Source of the DNA: an uncultured Eubacteriales bacterium
Lineage (GTDB): Bacteria > Bacillota > Clostridia > Oscillospirales > CAG-272
Length of the DNA stretch: 64,000 nucleotides
Reading direction: 5' to 3'
Assembly (NCBI GenBank): GCA_934447715.1
Contig: CAKSER010000007.1
Span: 1 to 64,000, forward strand
Both the position numbers and the translations under genes were made by a program. Shown here one piece after another: positions 55,452-64,000 of this stretch (the stretch's first letter is position 1; each line of letters starts with the position of its first letter). The notes beneath the pieces are model-generated. The model saw only the letters and a program-made list of their open reading frames with translations. It was not told where the DNA came from and made no database searches.

Positions 55452-57203
55452 ATGAAGACCAAACAGTTTTTAAAGACCTTGCTTCTTTTGACATTGTCTG
55501 CACTGCTTGTAATCGGCGTGGTCGGCTGCGAGTTCGGCAAGATTACAACAGATAACGGCGTTAAGATAAGCAAAAAGGCTTCGGCTTCCGAATTTCTCGA
55601 GGCTGTAATCAAAAACACCTCGCTCGAATATGAAGACGAGCTGACAAAGAAGCTTGCAGCTTTTGCTGAAAAGCTTGAAGAAAAAGGCTCTGCAGAGCTC
55701 AACGCAGCTATTTCCCAGCTCGGCAACGTTACCGCATACATCACATTCGATGATTCGAATGTTACATTCAAGGCAAATGTAAATGACATAGCCGAGGCAC
55801 AGGCGTTCATTAATAAGGATGAGCTTGCAGTCAGCGTTACGGCAAACGCAGGCGGAGCAGACATTTCCGGCGCTTACGGAATCAGCTTAAAGGACCTTAA
55901 GGAGAACCTCAAGAACTCCATTTTTGCCCCCGGCTCAGGATCTGCATATGAGCTCCCCGAGGCGCAGTATAAGGAGATCGAAAGCGCACTCGACTCTCTT
56001 GACCTTGAAGGCATGACCGATATTTCGAACGATCTTGAGAAGCTGCTCAACTCTATGCTTGATGATGCAAAGGCAAAATTCGAGCTTACAAAGGTTGACA
56101 ACAGCGACAAGACATATGAAATCAAGTGCCAGATCACCCCGAAGGACGCTGTCGAGTATATCAAGAGCTGCGCAGCTAAGCTTGACGAGAACAAGACTGT
56201 TGCTGATTTCATTAAGAAGTACGCAGGCACGGTTATTCCGGACGGAAGCAGCTTCTCGGATCTTGTAAAGGATCTTGAGGATAATATCAACGAGGACGCT
56301 AAGCCCCTTAACCTTTCTGTCCATGTAACAGAGGATTATCTTGTTGATAAGCTTACTGTTGCCGAGGAGGGCAAGGAGGACGAAGCATTTGTTATCGCTA
56401 TCAAGAAGGTTGACGGCGGATTTGAGCTTGCTGTTACTGCCGAAAAGGAAACAGCTACTGTATCCTATACATATAAGGACGGAGCAGCTAAATATTCTAT
56501 GAAGGCAGGCGGCGCAGAGATCGTATTTGACTGGAACTACGGCAAAGACGGCGCTTATACCGTAAAGATTACAGGCGGCGGTCAGGATGCTGAGTTAAAG
56601 GGAACAATGACACTCGCAGATGACAAGCTTGAAATCAAGGTTAACGAGATTGACGGCGATTCTCTCGGAGATTCCGATGTCAACCTTGATGTAGCTGTCG
56701 TAATCAGCACAGCTGTCGACGAGAGCAAGGCTGCAAAGAAGTTCGAGTATAAGGACATTCTCAAGCTCACAGAGGAAGAGGCAACAAGCATCATTTCTTT
56801 CATCTCCGGCATAATCGGAGGCGGAGATGCGCCCACTACACCCGATACAGGCGACGAGCCGTTTACCTTCAGCAGCGAGTGGGTCGGAACAGAGCTTGGA
56901 ATTCCGGAGCCCGAATTCGGCGAAGGACTGCTTCTTACCGATACTCTTGACGAGGAAAACGACATAATGTACCTCTACGACGAGATCACCGAGGATGCTG
57001 CAACAGCATATACTACCGCACTTGAAAGCAGCAGCTTTAAATTCCTCGAGGAAGAAAGCACAACAATCGGCGCGGTTGTATACGAGATTAACGAAAATCT
57101 CCACCTCATCTTCGGCAACCAGGACGGCGCAGGCTTCCTGATCCTTACCGCAAGAGATCTCAACACCGTTTTCGAAGACTACAGCTTTGTCCCGGAGAAA
57201 TAA
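55452..57203 (+). CDS. Large secreted lipoprotein with one C-terminal repeat domain
   Basis: 583 residues. Signal peptide with lipobox VVGC, then a long acidic, Lys/Glu/Asp-rich region predicted as alternating helix and strand with no family I recognise. The C-terminal part (about 476-583) begins EWVGTELGIPEPEFGEG and has an alpha/beta pattern (TAYTTALESSSFKFLEEES as helix, then strands) shared with the repeats of the lipoprotein at 57720. It has a strong promoter and AAAGGAG site, so it may be abundant at the cell surface. The function is unknown. Confidence 0.8.
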   Translation: MKTKQFLKTLLLLTLSALLVIGVVGCEFGKITTDNGVKISKKASASEFLEAVIKNTSLEYEDELTKKLAAFAEKLEEKGSAELNAAISQLGNVTAYITFDDSNVTFKANVNDIAEAQAFINKDELAVSVTANAGGADISGAYGISLKDLKENLKNSIFAPGSGSAYELPEAQYKEIESALDSLDLEGMTDISNDLEKLLNSMLDDAKAKFELTKVDNSDKTYEIKCQITPKDAVEYIKSCAAKLDENKTVADFIKKYAGTVIPDGSSFSDLVKDLEDNINEDAKPLNLSVHVTEDYLVDKLTVAEEGKEDEAFVIAIKKVDGGFELAVTAEKETATVSYTYKDGAAKYSMKAGGAEIVFDWNYGKDGAYTVKITGGGQDAELKGTMTLADDKLEIKVNEIDGDSLGDSDVNLDVAVVISTAVDESKAAKKFEYKDILKLTEEEATSIISFISGIIGGGDAPTTPDTGDEPFTFSSEWVGTELGIPEPEFGEGLLLTDTLDEENDIMYLYDEITEDAATAYTTALESSSFKFLEEESTTIGAVVYEINENLHLIFGNQDGAGFLILTARDLNTVFEDYSFVPEK

Positions 57204-57305
57204 GAAACAGCTGAAATGCGCATAAAGAGAATCCTGCCGATTTTTAAAGGCTGATTTCTCTGCAAATGAAGCTTAGGGATTACATTAAATCTGAAAAATC
57301 TACGC

Positions 57306-57356
57306 CCGACCCACTGCAAGGCCTCCTTATATGCTTTGCGGTGGGTCGGATTTTTT
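57306..57356 (+). terminator. Terminator after the first lipoprotein gene
   Basis: CCGACCCAC (57306-57314) pairs with GTGGGTCGG (57341-57349) with further GCAAG/CTTTGC pairing, then six T. Confidence 0.9.
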
Positions 57357-57458
57357 ATGACAGGCCGCGCCCGGAAACTCGTACCCGAAACCGGCAAAAG
57401 CTCAGATAGCTAAAAGCGGTCAATATAAGCCGGCTGAATATTTTTCGACATTATTAGA
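57357..57458. other. Spacer before the second lipoprotein promoter
   Basis: No gene or structure beyond the flanking terminator and promoter. Confidence 0.5.
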
Positions 57459-57487
57459 TTGACAGATCACTCAAGCGGTGATAATAT
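57459..57487 (+). promoter_or_regulatory. Promoter of the lipoprotein gene at 57720
   Basis: TTGACA (57459-57464), 17 bases, TAATAT (57482-57487). The leader to the ATG is about 225 nt and holds GGATATCCTCAGCCTAA (57604-57620), also found near 35244 with one change. Confidence 0.8.
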
Positions 57488-57719
57488 TATAATACTGTCA
57501 ATGAATATATATTGTAAAGGAATTTCCGTATTTCTCCTGCTTTCGGATAAGATGCGCTCTGTCCGGCTGAAAATCAGGATCGGAAAGTAAAAGCGATAAG
57601 ACAGGATATCCTCAGCCTAAACAAAAGCAGCAGCGGCAGGCATAGGCTGGGCAATAGCCAAGCATAAGACAAACAGCCAATAAAAAAGCCAAACAAAGCA
57701 AAATATATAGGAGCAGTAT

Positions 57720-59852
57720 ATGAAAAAACGACCGATTGCCTTTTTCTTAGCAATTGCCATGGCGGCAATCATTCTTTGCGGATGCAGAGGAAACAACCAG
57801 ACGCCGCAGCAGCGCCTTTCGGGAGCGCTTGAAAATGCCGGAAGCGATATCCTTGCGGCATTTATTCCGGAGGAGACTGCGAAGCTTGTAAAAGAATCCG
57901 ACAAGCTCGGTATCGAGCTTAAGTTCACCGACGACGAAGCATTTAAGCTTTTAGGCTCGGATCTCAGCGTGAACGCAGTCTACGGAAGAGAGGCGGATAT
58001 TCTCACAGCCGATCTTCAGCTTTTAAGAAGCAATGCGCTTTTTGCCAATCTTAAGGCCGCTTTTAAGGACGGGGTTTTGGTAATCGATTGGAACACACTT
58101 GAAAAAAAATACGGTATCGATCTGAAAAAGGGAGATATTTCAAAGCTTCTGCCCGATGACGGGGATTTTTCAGGCTCCGAGCTTACCGATGCGATCGGAT
58201 CGGCAGGAAAGCTTCTGATGCTGCCTGTAAATCTTGACGAGGCTGTTAAGACGATAAGCAGCGTCTCACAGGTAAGCGAAAGCTCTGACAGGGAAAACAG
58301 CACAATTGCCCTTACAATCGACGAAAAAGGGCTGAAGGAGATTGCAAAAAAGCTCGGCTTTGAAACCACCGCATTCGACGGAGCAAAGCTTGAAGGAAGC
58401 CTTTTGCTCACCGATTTTAATGAGCTGCTTGCAATGAGCCTGAAAATCACCGGTACGAACGTAAGCGTGAGTTCCGAGCTTAAGGGTGGCAAGCTTACGA
58501 TTGAGGGTACGGCAGCAGGCTCGCGGATTTCGGTAAAAAGCGAAAAGGGAGCCCTGACGGTAAGCTATGAGATAAAGGACGGCGCGGCTGTCCAAATTGA
58601 ATACATAAAAAAAGGCACAAAGGCGGAATATACTGCCTCGGTCGACGGCGCCGACATTCTTTTGCAGCTCGGCGGAGATGCGGATTTTGCAGCTAACTCG
58701 ATATTTCTCAATTTAAACAGCATTACAATAGGCAAGGCAGGTGTAACCGTTAAGTCGGGCGCATCGATTTCTGTTTCGGTAAAGGCAACCGATGCACAGC
58801 CATCAATGACAGCGCTCGGCGAGTATACAGATGTTTCGTCTGTCGGAGGTAAAGAGCTTTCCTCGCTTAAGGAAAAGCTTTCCGGTCTTGTCGAGGCAAA
58901 CGAAATCCAGACCGACGAGGGCAAGCTCAAATGGCCGGAGGACAGGATAAACGGAAAGGTGCCGACACCTGATAAGGGTTATATCGGAAGAATAACCGAT
59001 ACCGGAAGCAGAATCGAGATTGAATATCTGAGGATTGCAGGAAAGAGCAAGGCGGAAAAGTATGCAAACATGCTGGAGGATGCAGGCTTTACTTCCTTAA
59101 AGGACGCTGCGGAAAACGCCCCGACCGGAAGCTTTGATTATTCATTCTTTGCGGAAAATCCCGACACCGGATGGTCTGCCGGGGTATACTATAACGAGTA
59201 CTATCACGAAATGACGGTGGTCGTTGAGCTTAACGAGGCGGATTCGTCGGGCTATGAATGGCCGATAAACGAAAACACGGAGCATCTTCTTGCGCCGAGC
59301 TTTGAGAAGCTGTATGAGCTTACGGTTACAAACAGATCGACTGTTGCGAAATTCGGCAATGTCGGTGCGCAGACCATGCTTGACTATGTAAATAAGGTAA
59401 GAAGAAACGGCTATAAGAAGACGGTTTCGACAGAATATGACAATTCCGGCGAATATGTTTTCAGCGCGGAAAACGATATCGGATATACAGCGGTCATATC
59501 GGCATCGTCGGCAGGCGGAGACGGGTCGCTTTACAATGTGATTGTCGCGATAATAGCTCCTGTAGAGATGCCCACACAGATGCCGGATTTCCCCTACGGA
59601 AGGCAGGCAAGTGTCAGCGAGCAGGACGGAGTCTATACACTTGCGTATAAGAAGACGACGGTTGATGACGCAAAGGCGTATGCCGAGACCTTAAAGGAAA
59701 AGGGCTTTGTAATTCCGATGGATCTCAAGCCGATCGATACCGAAAACTACGAATACTGCTACGGCGCATATAATTCCGCAGGCTTCGGCGTCTGCGTATA
59801 CTATCAGGGCAACGGAATAACCTGCATAACAGCCGGATATTTCTCGTTCTGA
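57720..59852 (+). CDS. Large secreted lipoprotein with three C-terminal repeat domains
   Basis: 710 residues. Lipobox ILCGC in a short signal. Residues about 30-395 form an unrecognised region rich in alternating beta strands. Three tandem domains of about 100 residues follow: near 403-510 (KWPEDRINGKVPTPDKGYIG), 514-618 (EWPINENTEHLLAPSFEKLY) and 621-710 (MPDFPYGRQASVSEQ). Each has a Pro-rich start, a helix of the type SKAEKYANMLEDAGF, and a strand with aromatic and Gly residues. The lipoprotein at 55452 has one such domain. Probably cell-surface binding; target unknown. Confidence 0.8.
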   Translation: MKKRPIAFFLAIAMAAIILCGCRGNNQTPQQRLSGALENAGSDILAAFIPEETAKLVKESDKLGIELKFTDDEAFKLLGSDLSVNAVYGREADILTADLQLLRSNALFANLKAAFKDGVLVIDWNTLEKKYGIDLKKGDISKLLPDDGDFSGSELTDAIGSAGKLLMLPVNLDEAVKTISSVSQVSESSDRENSTIALTIDEKGLKEIAKKLGFETTAFDGAKLEGSLLLTDFNELLAMSLKITGTNVSVSSELKGGKLTIEGTAAGSRISVKSEKGALTVSYEIKDGAAVQIEYIKKGTKAEYTASVDGADILLQLGGDADFAANSIFLNLNSITIGKAGVTVKSGASISVSVKATDAQPSMTALGEYTDVSSVGGKELSSLKEKLSGLVEANEIQTDEGKLKWPEDRINGKVPTPDKGYIGRITDTGSRIEIEYLRIAGKSKAEKYANMLEDAGFTSLKDAAENAPTGSFDYSFFAENPDTGWSAGVYYNEYYHEMTVVVELNEADSSGYEWPINENTEHLLAPSFEKLYELTVTNRSTVAKFGNVGAQTMLDYVNKVRRNGYKKTVSTEYDNSGEYVFSAENDIGYTAVISASSAGGDGSLYNVIVAIIAPVEMPTQMPDFPYGRQASVSEQDGVYTLAYKKTTVDDAKAYAETLKEKGFVIPMDLKPIDTENYEYCYGAYNSAGFGVCVYYQGNGITCITAGYFSF

Positions 59853-59927
59853 ACCTTGCAGAATTCAGTTTGCAGCCGACAGCCCGAATGTTGCTTCGGA
59901 CTGCCGGCGCAGCGCTGCATTAGAAAA

Positions 59928-59960
59928 ACCGGAATCTCTTTCGAGATTCCGGTACTTTTT
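59928..59960. terminator. Bidirectional terminator between convergent genes
   Basis: ACCGGAATCTC (59928-59938) pairs with GAGATTCCGGT (59943-59953), with T-runs in both directions. Confidence 0.88.
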
Positions 59961-59977
59961 AAAATTACGGCTTAAGC

Positions 59978-60460
59978 TTACAGTCCGCCGAACATGTTCT
60001 CTGCAAACTTGCGCAAAGCCCTTGTTCTCAGGCGGTAAACCTGCGTTTTCTCCATCCCGAGGAGCTCCATAAGATCCTCCGCACTGCCTGTCTGTGCCGG
60101 ATGGATGAAGAATCCGTCAAGGACCGTGCGTTCCTCCCTGTCGAGGGCTTCAAGGCTTCGTTCGATAGATCTTCTTCTTGCATAACAGATCTGCATCTTG
60201 CCTCTGAGCTCCTCAACCTCGTTTTCATACTCTCTTGCTCCGCTGGCCGAGCCTTTGACAAATCTGTCCATCGCGGTGATCTGGTCACGTAAATTGAGCT
60301 CTGCATTGCTGATCGAACGGTAGCTTTTTAAATTCCTTATCGCCTCGTCTTTTCCCTTGAAGGTCGATGGGTTCTTTCTCTCGCCGGCGTTCGATCTTGC
60401 GTTTGTTGCTTCGTTTGATCTTGCGTTTGTTGCTTCGTTTGATCTTGCGTTTTGGTTCAT
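59978..60460 (-). CDS. Sigma-70 region 4-like / phage ArpU-like HTH regulator
   Basis: 160 residues from the ATG at 60460 (GGAGG 12 bases upstream); an upstream TTG at 60502 is possible but lies over the opposite promoter. The N-terminus repeats an 8-residue unit about 2.5 times (ARSNEATN), then a charged helical region, and a C-terminal HTH (SAEDLMELLGMEKTQVYRLR) like sigma region 4 or phage late-gene activators. Such proteins activate late or lysis genes. It lies divergent from an XRE regulator with two promoters facing each other. Confidence 0.7.
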   Translation of the reverse strand: MNQNARSNEATNARSNEATNARSNAGERKNPSTFKGKDEAIRNLKSYRSISNAELNLRDQITAMDRFVKGSASGAREYENEVEELRGKMQICYARRRSIERSLEALDREERTVLDGFFIHPAQTGSAEDLMELLGMEKTQVYRLRTRALRKFAENMFGGL

Positions 60461-60495
60461 TTGCGTTTCTGCGCCTCCGTGGTGATTGAATTTTG

Positions 60496-60524
60496 TTGAC
60501 AAAGTCTTGTCCTTAATGTATAAT
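60496..60524 (+). promoter_or_regulatory. Promoter reading toward the XRE regulator
   Basis: TTGACA (60496-60501), 17 bases, TATAAT (60519-60524), consensus. Transcription would begin near 60531 and cross both operators before reaching the XRE start at 60659. Confidence 0.88.
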
Positions 60525-60587
60525 TGAGTTATACGAAGGGGTTTGAGTTCCCTTTTTTAGGGGATTGAATTTGTTGTCCCGTGTCTA

Positions 60588-60616
60588 ATTATATTCCGAA
60601 ATGTCGGAAATGTCAA
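60588..60616 (-). promoter_or_regulatory. Promoter reading toward the sigma-like gene, with operator in its spacer
   Basis: On the minus strand TTGACA (60611-60616), 17 bases, TATAAT (60588-60593), perfect consensus. The 17-base spacer is almost entirely the palindrome TTCCGAAATGTCGGAA (60594-60609), so a protein bound there must block this promoter. Confidence 0.85.
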
Positions 60617-60639
60617 TATTTTTTTCCGAAAATTCGGAA
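60594..60639. promoter_or_regulatory. Two palindromic operators, 30 bp apart
   Basis: TTCCGAAATGTCGGAA (60594-60609) and TTCCGAAAATTCGGAA (60624-60639): same TTCCGA/TCGGAA arms with 4- and 2-base-different centres, centre-to-centre 30 bp, close to three helical turns. The XRE protein encoded 20 bp downstream is the obvious binder. Confidence 0.8.
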
Positions 60640-60658
60640 ATTTGCGAGGAATGAACAA

Positions 60659-61045
60659 ATGTTTGCAGAATTATTTGTGCAGCTTTTACAATCCAAGAAA
60701 ACAACGGCATTGGAATTATCAAAGCAGATCGGCGTGCCCAAATCCATTGTATACGAATGGAAGAACGGGAAAAGACAGCCGAGTGCGGAAAACCTTATGA
60801 AGCTTGCAGATTATTTCGGTGTGTCTGTCAGCTATCTTATGACGGGAAAGGATTATGACGGTCCGGGCGCCGAAAATGAAGATGAAAAGGAATTGCTGCT
60901 TATGCTGCGCGAGGCAAAAAGAATTTCGCTTGAGGATCACGACCTGCTTGTGAGCGATTTCAAGCGGAATATATCGCTTTACCTCAAAGCCAACGCGCCG
61001 AGCCTGAAGGAGCGGAAGGACATCGAGGAGCAGCAGCACCAGTAA
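60659..61045 (+). CDS. XRE-family transcriptional regulator
   Basis: 128 residues from the ATG at 60659; the longer frame from 60581 would place its first 26 residues over the operators. N-terminal HTH (ALELSKQIGVPKSIVYEWKNGKRQPSAENLMKLADYFGV in continuous family order), then a helical C-terminal part probably for dimerisation or ligand sensing. It likely represses the divergent promoter at 60588-60616 and its own transcript through the two operators. C-terminal His/Gln tail. Confidence 0.88.
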   Translation: MFAELFVQLLQSKKTTALELSKQIGVPKSIVYEWKNGKRQPSAENLMKLADYFGVSVSYLMTGKDYDGPGAENEDEKELLLMLREAKRISLEDHDLLVSDFKRNISLYLKANAPSLKERKDIEEQQHQ

Positions 61046-61438
61046 AGGGCGGAAAAGGGCGAGGAATGCCGAAAATACGAAAATTGCCCGATGCGGAAAG
61101 ATCGGGAAAATCCGATCTGCGTATGGCTCGTCCCGGGATACTTCTCGGCACGATCGGACGCGGAATGCTGAGCTGCTGCTTTGCATTCTGCCTGCACCTT
61201 TGCCGGCTGTGTTTTGTGATTTTCAATAGTCGGAGCGTGTTTGATCGCGCGTCGGACAAGTAAGCCGGGAGGGTATAAAGGCAGAGATAGCAGGTTGGAA
61301 GGAGGACCGAGAGGCTGTAATCGGCGAAAATCGGTGCCGGATGATTATCGGTCTGGGTGAGTTATCAGCATTTGAAATCCGACAAAATTCGATAAAATCC
61401 GACCTTTAAAACCGAAAATATGTATTTTATCAAACAGA
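61046..61438. other. Spacer before the radical SAM gene
   Basis: No credible gene. A 65-residue frame at 61066-61263 has no usable ribosome site. Confidence 0.45.
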
Positions 61439-61470
61439 GGCTCAGCGATATAATCCGACTGGGCCTTTTT
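61439..61470 (+). terminator. Terminator upstream of the radical SAM gene
   Basis: GGCTCAG (61439-61445) pairs with CTGGGCC (61459-61465), one G-U pair, then five T. Confidence 0.8.
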
Positions 61471-61631
61471 GATGTTTTTGATATTTAAAATCCGCTCCGA
61501 CAGGAGTGACGCGCAAAAAACGAATAAAATCCGGGAAAAGTGAGAAAAAACAAAATCAAGATAAGAATGCAGGAAACAGCGAAAGTAATGGAATCCGAGG
61601 AAAACGAAGGAAAAAGGAAGGACCGAAAAGA

Positions 61632-62570
61632 ATGGAAAGCAGCCGATATAAAGAGCTTTACGGTAACAAGAGATATTATACCTATGACATGTACATGAAA
61701 AACCGCTTCGGCGGCAAGTGCGTAAAGGTGCCGCTTGACGGGGGATTTACCTGCCCGAACATCGACGGGACAAAGGGACACGGCGGCTGCAGCTACTGCT
61801 CGCACCGCATTCCGGAAATGCGCGGACTTTCGCTTGAGGAGCAGTATACAAGGGCGCTCGAGCCGCTTTTAAAAAAATGGGGCAAGGACGGCGCAGGCGA
61901 CAGGTGCATACCGTATTTTCAGTTTTTCACAAATACATACGGCAGCACAGAAAGGCTGAGGGAGCTTTATTACAGGGCGCTGTCTCTTCCCGGTGCGATA
62001 GGTCTGAGCATCGGAACAAGGGCGGACTGCATAAGCGAGTCGACGGTTGAGCTTTTAAGAGAGCTGAACGAAAAAACCTATCTTACGATCGAGCTCGGTC
62101 TTCAGACGGTGCATGAGGAAACCGCGAAAAGAATCAACCGCTGCCACACCTACGGCGAATTTCTTGAGGGATATAAAAGGCTTGAAGGGCTTAATATCTG
62201 CGTCCACCTTATAAACGGGCTCCCAGGCGAGACCGAGGAGATGATGGTTGAGAGCGCAGCCGAAATCGGAAGGCTGCATCCGCATCAGGTAAAGCTGCAC
62301 GGCCTTTATATCGAAAAGGGCTGCATGATGTATGACGACTATCTTGACGGAAAAATTCAGCTGCAGACGCTTGAGCAGTATGCAAAAACCGTCTGTCGTC
62401 AGCTCGAGGTGCTCCCTCCCGACACCGTGATCGGAAGGGTGACCGGAGACGGTGACGGAGAGCTTCTTGCGGCTCCCGAGTGGTCAAGAAAGAAATTTGT
62501 GGTTATGAACACTATCGATAAGCTCATGAGGGGGCAAAATCTAACACAAGGAGACAAATTCTCGGAGTAA
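61632..62570 (+). CDS. YhcC-like radical SAM protein (TIGR01212 family)
   Basis: 312 residues from the ATG at 61632; the frame extends 42 basic residues upstream from 61506 but lacks family similarity there. RFGGKCVKVPLDGGFTCPNI and GGCSYCSHR carry the Cys of the [4Fe-4S] cluster; the spacing differs from classic CxxxCxxC as usual for this family. A conserved ELGLQTVHEETAKRINRCHT block follows. The substrate is unknown; relatives are linked to tRNA modification by context. Confidence 0.88.
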   Translation: MESSRYKELYGNKRYYTYDMYMKNRFGGKCVKVPLDGGFTCPNIDGTKGHGGCSYCSHRIPEMRGLSLEEQYTRALEPLLKKWGKDGAGDRCIPYFQFFTNTYGSTERLRELYYRALSLPGAIGLSIGTRADCISESTVELLRELNEKTYLTIELGLQTVHEETAKRINRCHTYGEFLEGYKRLEGLNICVHLINGLPGETEEMMVESAAEIGRLHPHQVKLHGLYIEKGCMMYDDYLDGKIQLQTLEQYAKTVCRQLEVLPPDTVIGRVTGDGDGELLAAPEWSRKKFVVMNTIDKLMRGQNLTQGDKFSE

Positions 62571-62641
62571 AATTGTGCAACATATACAAAAAATGCTGCT
62601 GAATTTCTACTGCCCATACTCCGAAAATGCGGAATAACCTA

Positions 62642-62670
62642 TTGAATTGACGAAGGCAAAAGTGTATAAT
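62642..62670 (+). promoter_or_regulatory. Promoter of the EF-G-like gene
   Basis: TTGAAT (62642-62647), 17 bases, TATAAT (62665-62670). Leader of about 155 nt follows. Confidence 0.8.
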
Positions 62671-62714
62671 GTTTTCAATAATAGCATAAAGATGTTACTG
62701 CTTTTTGAGCATAT

Positions 62715-62775
62715 TGTACAACAAGCCGGTATGCATTTTCGCCCGAATTTAAGGCGAGGCGCCGAATCTTGTACA
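62715..62775 (+). promoter_or_regulatory. Stem-loop in the leader of the EF-G-like gene
   Basis: TGTACAA (62715-62721) pairs with TTGTACA (62769-62775), enclosing TCGCC (62739-62743) and GGCGA (62753-62757). It lies between the promoter and the RBS. Confidence 0.5.
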
Positions 62776-62825
62776 GCAAACGTCAAATTATTAGTTTAAA
62801 TATATACCGCAAAGGAGAACAAGAC

Positions 62826-64000
62826 AATGGGAATTATATCCACAAAGGACATCAGAAACGTGTGCTTGCTCGGTCATAGCGGATCGGGGAAAACATCACT
62901 GGCGGAGGCAATGCTGTATTTTACAAAGGCAACAGACCGCTTCGGAAAGACCGAGGACGGAAACACCGTATGCGATTATGATGCCGAGGAAATAAAGAGA
63001 GGAATATCCATACAGGACGCGATCGCTCCGATCAGCTGGAAGGGAAAGAAGCTCAATATAATCGACACTCCCGGCTACCTTGACTTTGTCGGAGATGTTC
63101 TTCAGGCGACAAGAGTTGCAGGCTGCGCACTTATCGTCGTAGACGGAAAATCCGGCGTCGAGGTCGGAACAGAGCTTGCATGGAAATATGCAACAGACGC
63201 AAGAATTCCGAAAACCTTCTTTGTAAACAAGAGTGACGATCCGGACGCGCACTTTCACAAGATGCTGCTCGGCTTAAGGGCAAAGTTCGGAAACGCCGTC
63301 TGCCCGATCATCGTTCCGCTTGCGGCAAACAGAGAGATTGTCGGCTTCCTTAACCTTCTTGATATGAAGGTATATAAATATGACGACAAGGGCAACAAGA
63401 TAGAGATCGAGATGCCGGAGGAGCATAAGGAGGCTGCGGAAAGATACCGCAACGAGCTTTGCGAATCGGTTGCAGAGACAAGCGAAGAGATGATGGACAA
63501 ATACTTCTCCGGAGAGGAGATCACAAGAGACGAGGCTGTCGCTGCGATCAAGCAGGGAATTCTCGACGGAACGATTTCCCCGGTTGTCTGCGGCTCGGCA
63601 TATAAGCTCTGGTCGATCGACAGCGTCATGAACCTCATGGCAGAATCATATCCGGATTTCTCGGAAAGACGCGGAGAAAGGCTCATAAGAGACGGCAAGG
63701 AGGAAAAGGCAACGATCGATCCCGACGGAACCCCTGCGCTGTTCGTATTCAAGACGGTAGCGGATCCCTTTGTCGGAAAAATGTCATACTTCAAGGTCAT
63801 GAACGGCACCGTCACAAAGGATATGGTGCTCCAGAACAAGACAAACGGAACAATGGAAAAGCTTGCGAGAATCTATACTCTCAAGGGAAAGAAGCAGACA
63901 GAGGTCGATGCTCTTGCCTGCGGAGATATAGGAATGACGGCAAAGCTGATCGCTACAAATACAAACGATACACTGACCACCCCCGAAAACAATATAAAAT
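62826..64000 (+). CDS. EF-G-like translational GTPase (FusA2 type), partial
   Basis: The gene runs off the right edge after 391 codons. P-loop GHSGSGKTSLAEAML, switch II DTPGYLDFVGD and guanine motif NKSD are present; the GHSGSGKT form and the short G' region match the second EF-G (EF-G2, FusA2-like) found in many Firmicutes and actinobacteria rather than the canonical GHIDAGKTT. AAAGGAG lies 8 bases upstream. The paralogue's function is unclear; it may act in ribosome recycling or be poorly active in translocation. Confidence 0.85.

Noticed and set aside
61066..61263. 65-residue frame with a hydrophobic stretch
   Set aside because: Its GAGG touches the start codon directly, composition is odd, and no family resemblance is seen.

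Overview
The window looks like chromosome of an anaerobic Gram-positive bacterium of the Clostridia (Firmicutes), of moderate GC. The signs are: S10-spc-alpha ribosomal clusters merged into one run that includes secY, adk, map and infA; an hrcA-grpE-dnaK-dnaJ-prmA heat-shock operon behind a CIRCE element; a lipoteichoic-acid-synthase-type enzyme; Zn-binding S14; strong GGAGG ribosome sites; textbook TTGACA-17-TATAAT promoters; and tRNA genes without an encoded CCA. I cannot name the species. No rRNA, CRISPR array, insertion sequence or intact prophage was seen.

Layout. 1-5133: a partial gene, a TspO-family membrane protein, then a zinc-handling group (a COG0523 GTPase with a very His/Asp-rich linker, a second CobW-like GTPase fused to a YcgQ/DUF1980-type C-terminal domain, and a ZnuA-like lipoprotein) and an SGNH hydrolase. 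5134-21929: about 16 kb of ribosomal protein genes from rpsJ to rplQ, with a promoter and a structured leader before rpsJ. 22191-29701: an unknown anchored protein, an ECF S-component with a structured leader, a DUF3842 protein, a parvulin-like foldase, and pheST. 30141-35232: phosphofructokinase, a VanY-like protein lacking two metal ligands, and an amino-acid ABC transporter whose binding protein looks circularly permuted. 35486-41228: holin-like protein plus amidase, a sugar-phosphate isomerase-like protein, peptidase T and an L,D-transpeptidase. 41704-44277: ylxM-ffh-rpsP-khpA and a 35-residue Cys-rich miniprotein. 44739-50861: prmA, dnaJ, dnaK, grpE and hrcA, all on the minus strand. 51121-55110: a DNA glycosylase, an LtaS-like enzyme, inorganic pyrophosphatase, tRNA-Met and tRNA-Glu. 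55452-59852: two large lipoproteins that share a repeated C-terminal domain. 59978-61045: a sigma-like HTH gene and an XRE regulator, divergent, with two promoters facing each other and two palindromic operators. 61632-64000: a YhcC-type radical SAM protein and the start of an EF-G-like GTPase.

The most interesting items are the apparently permuted solute-binding protein, the face-to-face promoter and operator arrangement at 60.5 kb, the CobW-DUF1980 fusion in a zinc locus, the ECF leader with a terminator, and several intergenic spacers made of short degenerate repeats. All domain names rest on motif recognition by eye; no database search was run.
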